DNA from: Fen-999 sp041480065
Lineage (GTDB): Bacteria; Pseudomonadota; Gammaproteobacteria; Burkholderiales; Rhodocyclaceae
DNA length: 22,675 nucleotides
Reading direction: 5' to 3'
NCBI GenBank assembly: GCA_041480065.1
Contig: JBGOZF010000072.1
Coordinates: forward strand, 1 to 22,675
The position numbers and the translations under genes were made by a program. Shown piece by piece: positions 14,574-22,675 of the stretch (its first letter is position 1; each line of letters starts with the position of its first letter). The notes under the pieces were generated by a model. It did no database searches. It saw only the letters and a list, made by a program, of their open reading frames with translations, and was not told the DNA's origin.

Positions 14574-16579
14574 GGGCGCGCCACCAACAGAAGGAGGATC
14601 AGCGTCACGAAACTGTACAGCAGGTAGATCGCGATACGGCCGCCCTGAACGCGCACGATGAGGCCCGACACCGCGTCCGCAAGCCACGCCACCGGCAGGT
14701 AGAGCCAGTGCCAGAAGTGATCCTCGACCTTGACCATGTAGTACGGCTTCTCGTCGCGTATGCTCGGCAGATGGCGCTCCATGCGGAAGGCGGGGCCGAA
14801 AATGCGCCGGATTGGCTGGCTGAAACCTTCGGCGGTATCCTGGGCGCGCGGGCTCTGGAAGTAATAGCCGCAGTCCCAGGCCCGCGAACGGCGCAGGCGT
14901 CCATGATAGAAACGGCGCACCAGTTGCCGGCCAATCAGCACCGAGGCGGCGATGGTGGCGAGGAAGACCAGCGGTTGGTAACTCGCCTGATCGGCCGAGA
15001 TCGGCGCCAGCATCCACCAGCCATGCTCGCGCACCTGGTCGGCAAGACCGGTGCCGAGCAGTTGACGTGTTGCGGAGTCGATCAGGGAAATCACGGTCGA
15101 GGGCAGGATGCCCAGCAGAAGGGTGATCAGGGCCAGCCAGACGAGGCCGATGCGTTCGAGGATGCCGGCGTCGTGCGCATCCTTCAGTCCGGGTTCGCGC
15201 ATCTGGCCGAGGAAGATGATGCCGTAGAACTTGACCATGGCGAAGCCGGCCATGGCGGCCACCAGGGCCACGACAGCCGCCGCCACCGGCACGATCATGT
15301 TGAGCCAGGGATGCGGCAGGCTAGGCGAAAACAGGAAAGCCTGCAACAGCAGCCACTCGGAGACAAAGCCGGAGAGCGGCGGCAGACCGGCCCCGGCGAT
15401 GACGCCTGCCAGCGCCAGCCAAGCCACCCAGGGCATGCGGTGGATGAGGCCGCCGAGCTTGCCGAGGCTGCGTTCCTTGGTGGCATGCAGCACCGAGCCG
15501 GTGCACAGGAATAGCAGGCTCTTGAAGCCGGCATGCGCCAGGCAGTGATACAGCACGGCCGTCATCGCCAGTGCCGCCAGGACTTCCATGCGGTAGGAAC
15601 GGAAGATCAGCGTCAGGCCGATGCCGACCGCCAGCAGGCCGATGTTCTCGATCGAGGAATAGGCGAGCAGGCGCTTCATGTCGTTCTGCACCGTGCTGTA
15701 GAGCACGCCGAACAGTGCCGTTGCCAGGCCGACCGCCAGCGCCACGACGCCCCACCACCAGATCGGGTCGCCGAGCAGGTCGAAGCTCACGCGCAGCAGG
15801 CCGTAGATGGCGGTCTTCAGCATCACGCCGCTCATCATCGCCGACACCGGCGACGGTGCCGCCGGGTGCGCCTCGGGCAACCAGACATGCACCGGCAGCA
15901 GGCCCGCCTTGGCGCCGAAGCCGAACAGCGCCAGCAGGTAGGCGGCAGAAGCCCAGAACGCCGACAGGTGCTGGCCGCGCATGGCGGCGAAGGTGTAGTC
16001 GCCCGCGCCGCCGGTCATGACGCCGAACGAGAGCAGGATGGCGATGGCGCCGACGTGGGCGATCAGGAGATAGATGTAGCCGGCACGGCGGATCTCGGCA
16101 TGGCGATGGTCGGTGGTGACCAGGAAGAACGACGACAACGCCATGCTCTCCCACGCGACCATGAAGGCGTAGCCGTCGTCGGCCAGCAGCACCATGAGCA
16201 TGCTGGCCAGGAAGGCGTGGTATTCAAAACAGAGCAGCCCGGGCGCGGTGCCTTCGCCTTTTCGGAAGTAGCCGGCGGCGTAGATCGAGATGCCGGCGGA
16301 GGCAAAGCCGAGCAGCAGGGCGAAGACGGCGTTAAGGTTGTCGAGACGCAGGTGGAAGGGCAGATCCGGCAGACCGATGGCCAGCACCGCGGTTTCCGCT
16401 CGCTGGCCCAGGCAGCCCAAGGCGACGATGCCGACCGCGAAGGCGATCAGGGCGCCGATCGGGAACAGGAGCCTGCTGATGAACGGGAGACTACGCGGCG
16501 CCACCAGACCTGCCAACCCGATGACCAGCCACGCGCAGGCGGCAATCAGCAGCAGGTCAATCGACAGCAGGTCGGGCAT
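14570..16579 (-). CDS. hyfB: HyfB-like proton-translocating membrane subunit
   Basis: The protein has 669 aa with about 15-16 hydrophobic spans and is of the HyfB/HycC/NuoL-like family. The proton-channel residues appear in MVAWESMALSSFFLV (Glu about 144) and FGAKAGLLPVHVWLPEAHPA (Lys about 224), followed by APSPVSAMMSGVMLKTAIYG. AYSSIENIG and AHAGFKSLLFL follow. A cytoplasmic C-terminal stretch reads SRAWDCGYYFQSPRAQDTAEG FSQPIRRIFG (written with a break), typical of HycC/HyfB. It is the first Hyf gene, about 57 bp after sulP; no clear Shine-Dalgarno is seen. The operon holds B, C, E, F, G and I but no ferredoxin subunits (A or H) and no maturation genes, so reducing power must enter differently. 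Confidence 0.92.
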   Translation of the reverse strand: MPDLLSIDLLLIAACAWLVIGLAGLVAPRSLPFISRLLFPIGALIAFAVGIVALGCLGQRAETAVLAIGLPDLPFHLRLDNLNAVFALLLGFASAGISIYAAGYFRKGEGTAPGLLCFEYHAFLASMLMVLLADDGYAFMVAWESMALSSFFLVTTDHRHAEIRRAGYIYLLIAHVGAIAILLSFGVMTGGAGDYTFAAMRGQHLSAFWASAAYLLALFGFGAKAGLLPVHVWLPEAHPAAPSPVSAMMSGVMLKTAIYGLLRVSFDLLGDPIWWWGVVALAVGLATALFGVLYSTVQNDMKRLLAYSSIENIGLLAVGIGLTLIFRSYRMEVLAALAMTAVLYHCLAHAGFKSLLFLCTGSVLHATKERSLGKLGGLIHRMPWVAWLALAGVIAGAGLPPLSGFVSEWLLLQAFLFSPSLPHPWLNMIVPVAAAVVALVAAMAGFAMVKFYGIIFLGQMREPGLKDAHDAGILERIGLVWLALITLLLGILPSTVISLIDSATRQLLGTGLADQVREHGWWMLAPISADQASYQPLVFLATIAASVLIGRQLVRRFYHGRLRRSRAWDCGYYFQSPRAQDTAEGFSQPIRRIFGPAFRMERHLPSIRDEKPYYMVKVEDHFWHWLYLPVAWLADAVSGLIVRVQGGRIAIYLLYSFVTLILLLLVARP

Positions 16580-16636
16580 GGGAATGCGGTTGTCGTCCGG
16601 GTTGCGGGTCTGGCGCCCGCGTTGTTGTCGATTTTA

Positions 16637-18748
16637 TCAGGCCGCGAGCGGCTTCAGGGCGTCATCTTCGCCGATGTTCTCGGCCCTTGAGTAGATCATC
16701 TCCAACGCCTGCTCGGCAGTGGAGAAGAAACGCCCCTCGCCAATCTGCGCATGCAGGCCGGTGGCATGCATGACATCGAGCACCTGCTTCTTGAGGCCGG
16801 CGAAGAGCATGACGACGCCGCTCACGTTCATGCGCTCGAACAGATGATGAATCACCTCTTCGCCCGACGCATCCAACTCGTTGAGGCCGTCGCCGACCAC
16901 CAACAGATACGGTGCCTCGGGATTGTTCGCCACGGCTTCGAGGATGGCATCCTCGAAATAGGAAACGTTGGCGAAATACAGGCGGCCATCGAAGCGCACG
17001 GCCGTCACCATTTCGGATGCCGGCAGGTTGTTCACCTTGGCGTCGCGCAGCGTTCCATCGTGGAAGCGGCCGAGGATGGCCACGCGCGGCGTCATGGTGC
17101 GGTAGAGGTAAAGGCCGACCGCCAGGCCGCCGCCGACCATGATGCCGTTGTCGAGGTGAGGCGCGAAAGCGAGCGTGGCGATGAAGGTGACGACGGCGGC
17201 GATGCCGTCGTGCTTGTTGGCATGCCAGGCGTGCTTGATGGCTTCGAAGTTGATGAGGCCGATCACCGCCATGATGATCACCGCCGCCAGCACTGCCTGC
17301 GGCAGGTGGTAGAGCAGCGGCGTCAGGAACAGCAAGGTCAACAGCACGAATACGCCGGTGAACACCGACGACATGCCAGTCACCGCCCCGGTGTTGATAT
17401 TGACCGCCGAGCGCGAGAACGAGCCCGAGACCGGGAAGGCATGCGAGAAGCTGCCGACGATGTTGGCGAGTCCCTGGCCGATCAGTTCCTGGTTGGGATC
17501 GATCTTCTGCTTGGTCTTGGCTGCGATGGCCTTGGCGATCGAGATTGCCTCCATGAAACCGACCAGGGAGATCACGATGGCCGCCGAAATCAGGCTGCCG
17601 AGCATGTCCCACGAGATATTGGGCAAGCCGACCGGGGGCAGGCCCGCGGGAACCGTTCCCACTACCTCGCCGCCGCCGGTCATCCTGCTGGTCGCGCCGG
17701 CACGGGTGATGCGCCAGCGGTTGCCGTCGGCCTGCTTCTCCGCCGGCACCTTGCCCTCGGCGTAGAACTCGGAACCCTTGCCGTCGGCCGCGGCTACGCG
17801 CTCGAAGGCGACGCTGCGGATGGCGCGGTTACGGCGCCGGTTCTCGTCTTCGCGGTCTTTCAACTGGAGCTTTAGCAGTTCGACTTCGTAGTTGAAGGTG
17901 ACCGCCTCGCGGGCATGCTCGCCATGCTGCTTTTGCAGCGCCTGCAGTTCGGAGCTCTTGACGGCGATCTGGTCGGTGATCTCCTTGATGCGCCCCTCGG
18001 TACGGACGAACTCGGTCAGCAGCGCCTTCGCTTCCGGCTCGGCAATCTCCTCGATGGTCGCCGTCGCGTTGCGCTCGAAACCCAGCAGCCAGGACGCAAG
18101 CGTCGTCACCAGCACGGCCACCAGCACACCCGGCAGCTTCGGCATCTTCTTGCGGATGATCCACATGATGGCGATGGCGGCGATGCCCATGGCCAGCGTC
18201 GGCAGGTGCGTGTCGCCGACCTGCTTGACCACGCCCCAGATGTCCTCGATGAAGTGCTCGGAGCGGCCGATGGGCACGCCCATCAGCTTGTTGATCTGCG
18301 ACAGGCCGATGATCATGGCCGCGGCATTGGTGAAGCCGACGATCACCGGGTGCGAAAGGAAATTGACGATCACGCCCAGCTTGAAGAGGCCCAGGCAGAG
18401 TTGAAAGATGCCGACCATCAGCGCCAACATGACCGCCAGGGCGACAAAATGCTCGGAGCCGACCGCAGCGAACGGGGCCAGGCTCGATGCCGTCAGCAGC
18501 GATACCACCGCCACGGGACCGGTACCCAGATGGTTCGACGAGCCCCACAACGCCGCCACCACCACAGGCAGGAAGGCCGCGTAGAGGCCGTAGTAGGCGG
18601 GCAGGCCGGCAAGCTGGGCGTAGGCCATCGACTGCGGCACCAGCACCAGGGCCACCGTCAGGCCGGCGATGAAGTCGGCACGCAATGGTCCGGCACGCAG
18701 GGGCAACCAGCGGAGAAAAGGCAGGAGCGTTTTCGGTGACAGGGTCAT
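16637..18748 (-). CDS. SulP-family anion transporter with STAS domain and an unusual coiled-coil insertion
   Basis: The protein has 703 aa. The SulP transport domain opens with RADFIAGLTVALVLVPQSMA YA and LPAYYGLYAAF, and continues after the insertion with GLANIVGSFSHAFPVSGSFS RSAVN. The C-terminal STAS domain spans about 585-690. Relatives carry sulfate, bicarbonate or dicarboxylates. The oddity is residues about 226-360: a hydrophilic, heptad-like segment (LLTEFVRTEGRIKEITDQIA, then SSELQALQKQHGEHAREAV and LLKLQLKDREDENRRRNR) inserted between membrane spans where normal SulP proteins have a short loop. The start at 18748 overlaps the usp stop (ATGA); an upstream extension of 47 residues is shadow coding over usp. 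Cotranscription with an ion-pumping Hyf module suggests an anion flux coupled to, or supporting, that complex; bicarbonate is a reasonable guess. Confidence 0.9.
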   Translation of the reverse strand: MTLSPKTLLPFLRWLPLRAGPLRADFIAGLTVALVLVPQSMAYAQLAGLPAYYGLYAAFLPVVVAALWGSSNHLGTGPVAVVSLLTASSLAPFAAVGSEHFVALAVMLALMVGIFQLCLGLFKLGVIVNFLSHPVIVGFTNAAAMIIGLSQINKLMGVPIGRSEHFIEDIWGVVKQVGDTHLPTLAMGIAAIAIMWIIRKKMPKLPGVLVAVLVTTLASWLLGFERNATATIEEIAEPEAKALLTEFVRTEGRIKEITDQIAVKSSELQALQKQHGEHAREAVTFNYEVELLKLQLKDREDENRRRNRAIRSVAFERVAAADGKGSEFYAEGKVPAEKQADGNRWRITRAGATSRMTGGGEVVGTVPAGLPPVGLPNISWDMLGSLISAAIVISLVGFMEAISIAKAIAAKTKQKIDPNQELIGQGLANIVGSFSHAFPVSGSFSRSAVNINTGAVTGMSSVFTGVFVLLTLLFLTPLLYHLPQAVLAAVIIMAVIGLINFEAIKHAWHANKHDGIAAVVTFIATLAFAPHLDNGIMVGGGLAVGLYLYRTMTPRVAILGRFHDGTLRDAKVNNLPASEMVTAVRFDGRLYFANVSYFEDAILEAVANNPEAPYLLVVGDGLNELDASGEEVIHHLFERMNVSGVVMLFAGLKKQVLDVMHATGLHAQIGEGRFFSTAEQALEMIYSRAENIGEDDALKPLAA

Positions 18749-19152
18749 ATTGGCTTTTCGTGAGCGGCCGTCCGCGACGGCGAGGCGGTGACGAGCGGGC
18801 AGGCCAGCTTGCGCCAGGGATCGGATGACCGGTCCTGGGCAACGCTTTCCCAGCCCTCCAGGGAATCGATCACCACGGCGGAAATGCACTCGTGGGTGTT
18901 CGCGTAATCGACGACGTCGCGCCGGCGCAGGACCGGCTTGCGAGTCAGGGAGTAGGCAACGCCTTCACGGCGCAACGCCGCCACAAGTTCATCGACTTCT
19001 GCCGGCAACTGCTCGCCGCGGGTGAGCACCAGGATGTCGAGTTCCGCCTCCATGCGCTGGCAAAGGCTGCGCGCGGCAGCCAGCAGGCGCGCGTCGAGAT
19101 GTCCCTCGCGGACGGCAAGCAACACCTTCCGCTCCGAAGTCCTGCGCATCAT
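18745..19152 (-). CDS. UspA-like universal stress protein domain
   Basis: The protein has 135 aa with the alternating strand-helix pattern of a Usp fold: KVLLAVREGHLDARLLAAAR, then AELDILVLTRG, VAYSLTRKP, DVVDYANTHECISAVVIDS and a final strand CPLVTASP. The ATP-binding loop G-2x-G-9x-G(S/T) is not seen, so it is probably a non-ATP-binding Usp with a regulatory role. Two ATGs (19152, 19149) are possible and neither has a good Shine-Dalgarno; it follows the 35-aa gene by 13 nt and may rely on translational coupling. Its stop overlaps the sulP start. Usp domains are often partners of transporters, which fits here. Confidence 0.7.
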   Translation of the reverse strand: MMRRTSERKVLLAVREGHLDARLLAAARSLCQRMEAELDILVLTRGEQLPAEVDELVAALRREGVAYSLTRKPVLRRRDVVDYANTHECISAVVIDSLEGWESVAQDRSSDPWRKLACPLVTASPSRTAAHEKPI

Positions 19153-19165
19153 CGGCGACAGGTGT

Positions 19166-19273
19166 TCAGCGGGCGCGTTCGGCGATCAGTATCGCGGTCT
19201 CGAATTCGCCGGCCTCGGCGAACGTGACAGCCATGAACAGGATTTCCAGCTTTTCAAACCAGCGTGACAGCAT
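19166..19273 (-). CDS. 35-aa small protein, first gene of the SulP-Hyf operon
   Basis: An ATG at 19273 opens a 35-codon frame, starting MLSRWFEKLEILFMAVTFAE followed by AGEFETAILIAERAR, with TGA at 19168-19166. A strong Shine-Dalgarno (GGGAG) lies 7 nt upstream, and a sigma54-type promoter would start transcription about 23 nt before the ATG, so the gene fits its signals exactly. The sequence is a single amphipathic helix with the motif AVTFAEAGEFETA, which I recall from other short proteobacterial proteins beside transporters and stress genes, though I cannot verify this. It is likely a small membrane-edge or regulatory peptide. The usp gene follows after 13 nt. Confidence 0.7.
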   Translation of the reverse strand: MLSRWFEKLEILFMAVTFAEAGEFETAILIAERAR

Positions 19274-19306
19274 GGCGTTACTCCCGGTTGAAGATGCCCT
19301 TCTATC

Positions 19307-19323
19307 TGCAGCTTCCGTGCCAG
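19307..19323 (-). promoter_or_regulatory. Sigma54 (-24/-12) promoter of the small protein-usp-sulP-hyf operon
   Basis: On the minus strand the sequence reads CTGGCACGGAAGCTGCA. The invariant GG (19321-19320) and GC (19309-19308) are exactly 10 nt apart, and TGGCACG matches the -24 consensus in full, with one change in the -12 TTGC. Transcription would begin near 19296, about 23 nt before the 35-aa gene. The divergent gene pair encodes an NtrC-type activator, which such a promoter requires. Confidence 0.75.
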
Positions 19324-19390
19324 CGTCCTAAACGTCGATAACGCATTGAAACAAATGGACAAACGCCTTCCCTGGCATTTCGAACAAATG

Positions 19391-19403
19391 TTGCGGAATG
19401 CAA
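19391..19403. promoter_or_regulatory. TTGC-N5-GCAA dyad, candidate activator site 1
   Basis: TTGCGGAATGCAA lies about 95-107 nt upstream of the predicted sigma54 start, the usual distance for NtrC-family enhancer sites. It shares both arms and spacing with the dyad at 19481-19493. Confidence 0.5.
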
Positions 19404-19479
19404 TATAGGCAGCGGCCGATCGCTGCCTTGACGCAAATTTGACAGAGAAAAACAAAATGTTGCGCTTCCGCCGGCGGGA

Positions 19480-19487
19480 GTTGCACA

Positions 19488-19494
<7 letters not shown>
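19480..19494. promoter_or_regulatory. GTTGCACAATGCAAC dyad, candidate activator site 2
   Basis: A perfect 6-bp inverted repeat with a 3-nt centre, matching site 1 in the TTGC-N5-GCAA pattern. It overlaps the start codon of the histidine kinase gene, so binding here could also repress the kinase/regulator operon. Confidence 0.5.
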
Positions 19495-20943
<1,449 letters not shown>

Positions 20944-20954
<11 letters not shown>

Positions 20955-22317
20955 GGGAAGACTGCTGATCGTGGACGACGAGAAGGTCGCCGTCCGCAAT
21001 CTCGAACACGTGATGAAGAAGGAGGGCTACGAGGTCACCGCCACGCAGAGCGGCGCGAACGCGCTCGCCTTCCTCGACAAGCAGAGCTTCGACGTCGTGC
21101 TCACCGACCTGCGCATGGAGAAGGTGGACGGCATGCAGATCCTGAAGAAATGCCGCGAGACCTCACCGGACACCGAGGTCGTCCTCATCACCGGCTTCGC
21201 CACGCTGGAATCGGCCGTCGATGCGATGAAGCACGGCGCCTTCTACTACATCGCCAAGCCCTTCCGGCTCGACGAAGTGCGCAAGGTGGTGGCCGAGGCG
21301 ATGGCCAAGATCGAACTGCGGCGCGAGAACCAGGCGCTGCGGGAACAGGTGGAAAGCTACCAGGGCAAGGTGCGCATCATGACCCAGGATGCCGAGATGC
21401 AGCGCCTGCTCGAAATGGCGCGCCAGATCGCGCCCACCGACTGCAACGTGCTGATCACCGGCGAATCCGGCACCGGCAAGGAACTGTTCGCCCAGTACCT
21501 GCACCATCACAGCAAGCGAGGCGGCACGGAGAACGCCGGCCCGTTCCTCGCGGTGAACTGCGGCGCCTTCAACGAAGAACTGCTCGGCAACGAGTTGTTC
21601 GGCCACAGCAAGGGCGCCTTCACCGGCGCCGGCGCCGACAAGAAGGGGCTGCTGGTGGCCGCCTCGAACGGCACCCTGTTCCTCGACGAGATCACCGAGA
21701 TGTCGCCGGCCATGCAGGTGAAGTTGCTGCGCGTGATCCAGGAGAAGGAAGTGCTGCCGCTGGGCGCCACCATGGCGGTCAAGGTCGATGTCCGCTTCGT
21801 CGCCGCCACCAACCGCGACGTCCAGGAAATGGTCAAGCGCGGCGAGTTCCGCCAGGACCTCTACTTCCGGCTCAACGTCGTCAACCTCTTCGTGCCGCCG
21901 CTCTCAAGGCGCCGCGACGACGTGCCGCTGCTGGCCTACCACTTCCTCAAGAAATGCGCGGCGCGCATGGGCAAACCCGTCAGCCAGATATCGACCGAGA
22001 CGATGGACATCCTCAGGCGCTACGACTTCCCCGGCAACGTGCGCGAACTCGAAAACATCATCGAACGCGGCGTCGCCGTCGCCACCGGCGACACCATCGA
22101 AGTCGCCTACCTGCCCGAAGACCTGCGCGACCTGTCGATGCTCACCTTCCGCAAGAAGGACGGCCGCCTGCCCTCGCTCGAAGAGCAGGAGCGCGACTAC
22201 ATCCGCTGGGTGCTCCAGGAAACCGGCGGCAATCAAACCCTCGCCGCCCAGATCCTCGGCATAGACCGCGTGTCGCTCTGGCGCAAGCTCAAGCGCTATC
22301 AGTTGGAGATGTCGTAG
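20944..22317 (+). CDS. NtrC-family sigma54-dependent response regulator
   Basis: The protein has 457 aa. The receiver domain (1-120) has the acidic pair D11/D12, phospho-acceptor D55 (VVLTDLRM), T84 and K105. The AAA+ domain (about 145-385) has Walker A GESGTGKE (173-180), an intact GAFTGA sigma54-contact loop (224-229) and Walker B GTLFLDEI (243-250), then ATNRD and the Arg fingers in FRQDLYFRLNVV. A Fis-type HTH ends the protein (TLAAQILGIDRVSLWRKLKR). AGGAGG lies 7 nt before the ATG, and the start overlaps the kinase gene. It should activate the sigma54 promoter at 19307-19323 by binding the nearby dyads; this link is inferred from the layout. Confidence 0.94.
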
Positions 22318-22323
22318 GGCAGA

Positions 22324-22353
22324 GTTGGCGGCACCTGACTGCGGCACGCCAAC
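22324..22353 (+). terminator. Hairpin just after the response regulator gene
   Basis: GTTGGCG (22324-22330) pairs with CGCCAAC (22347-22353), a 7-bp perfect stem starting 7 nt after the stop codon. There is no T-run, so it may be a weak or factor-dependent terminator. Two more short inverted repeats follow (CGTCAG/CTGACG at 22381-22407, CCGAGG/CCTCGG at 22417-22433). Confidence 0.35.
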
Positions 22354-22460
22354 AAGAGCCACTCAGGAATTCTTGGCAACCGTCAGCCTGGCGGCGCATT
22401 GCTGACGTTGGTACCCCCGAGGTACATCCTCGGCTTGGGAAGCTGAAGTACTGTAGCGCC

Positions 22461-22675
22461 ATGCCTAACGGATTGCCGCAGGAATTCCGGGGGACGCCAC
22501 GAAGACGGCGAAAGATGCTGGACTTGATGGACGGCGCCCATCACTACGGCGCCCTCAAACTCACGGATGCTGCCCGCCCGATACTGAAAGCCGAAAGCAC
22601 GCTGATGCTGCGGCGGCAGGTCGTGCGCAAGAAGACCACCAGCAGAAAGAGCGCCGCCCCCATCCCCCGCCTGCC
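22461..22675 (+). pseudogene. recQ: Fragment of recQ (winged-helix/linker part), runs off the right edge
   Basis: From an ATG at 22461 the frame is open to the window end. From about residue 24 it reads DGAHHYGALKLTDAARPILK AESTLMLRR (written with a break), which matches the end of the RecQ C-terminal winged-helix domain (pattern YGALxLTxxARPVLKGE). A basic, Ser-rich linker follows. The first 23 residues do not resemble RecQ, and the helicase core is absent upstream, so the gene has lost its 5' part; the downstream HRDC region may continue beyond the window. An unrelated short gene borrowing this piece is unlikely. Confidence 0.5.

Noticed and set aside
11375..16579. Reading the Hyf cluster as complex I (nuo) or as an Mrp antiporter
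   Set aside because: Presence of HyfE-type and HycE-type fused NuoC/NuoD subunit, and the HyfB/HyfF pair, fits the hydrogenase-4/Ehr layout rather than a 14-gene nuo or 7-gene mrp operon.
15533..16690. Plus-strand frame of about 385 codons opposite hyfB
   Set aside because: Low-complexity Gln, Arg, His-rich product without motifs; antisense shadow of hyfB.
19385..19410. Plus-strand sigma54 promoter for the histidine kinase (TGGCAT ... TTGC near 19371-19394)
   Set aside because: The spacing between GG and GC is far longer than the required 10 nt.

Overview
The window looks like a piece of a high-GC betaproteobacterial chromosome. The energy-conversion genes, the sigma54 control circuit and the style of the intergenic hairpins suggest something near Rhodocyclales; this is inference from gene content, not a database result. 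It splits into an accessory left third (about 1-7900) and a core-like right part (about 8197-22320).

Left part: a partial leftward reading frame with a strong Shine-Dalgarno leaves the window at base 1, and beside it lie three copies of a 10-bp motif (ATTATGTGGA type) arranged like recombinase binding sites. Next comes a compact leftward three-gene operon: an ImmA/IrrE-type metallopeptidase fused to a macro domain (first gene), a P-loop nucleotide kinase fused to a PurA/PurZ-like adenylosuccinate synthetase (second), and a DUF7002-family protein that may be ADP-ribosyltransferase-like (third). The synthetase has Ser where PurA has its catalytic Asp, a change I recall from phage 2-aminoadenine synthetases (PurZ). 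A putative transferase with a macro domain recalls DarTG, but the purine-ligase/kinase fusion between them matches no system I know. This is the best candidate for an undescribed conflict system here. Divergent to it is a rightward pair: a calcineurin-like phosphoesterase with a membrane hairpin inside its catalytic domain and a C-terminal GAF-like domain, followed by an 85-aa partner. Codon use in this part is less GC-biased than on the right. The island ends in relics: a broken PIN-domain gene and an unrecognised C-terminal gene remnant.

Right part: a lipid- or signal-exported OmpA-family protein stands alone. It is followed by a long leftward operon read from about 19296 to 9184: a 35-aa protein, a UspA-like protein, a SulP transporter with an unusual coiled-coil insertion, then hyfB-hyfC-hyfE-hyfF-hyfG-hyfI. 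HyfG lacks all four Ni-Fe cysteine ligands and no ferredoxin subunit is present, so the complex belongs with the energy-converting-hydrogenase-related (Ehr) complexes rather than true hydrogenases. Divergent from it lies a two-component pair, a membrane histidine kinase and an NtrC-type activator with an intact GAFTGA loop. The shared intergenic region holds a near-consensus sigma54 -24/-12 promoter facing the 35-aa gene and two TTGC-N5-GCAA dyads further upstream. Together these indicate that the kinase/activator pair controls the small protein-Usp-SulP-Hyf operon. A recQ fragment runs off the right edge.
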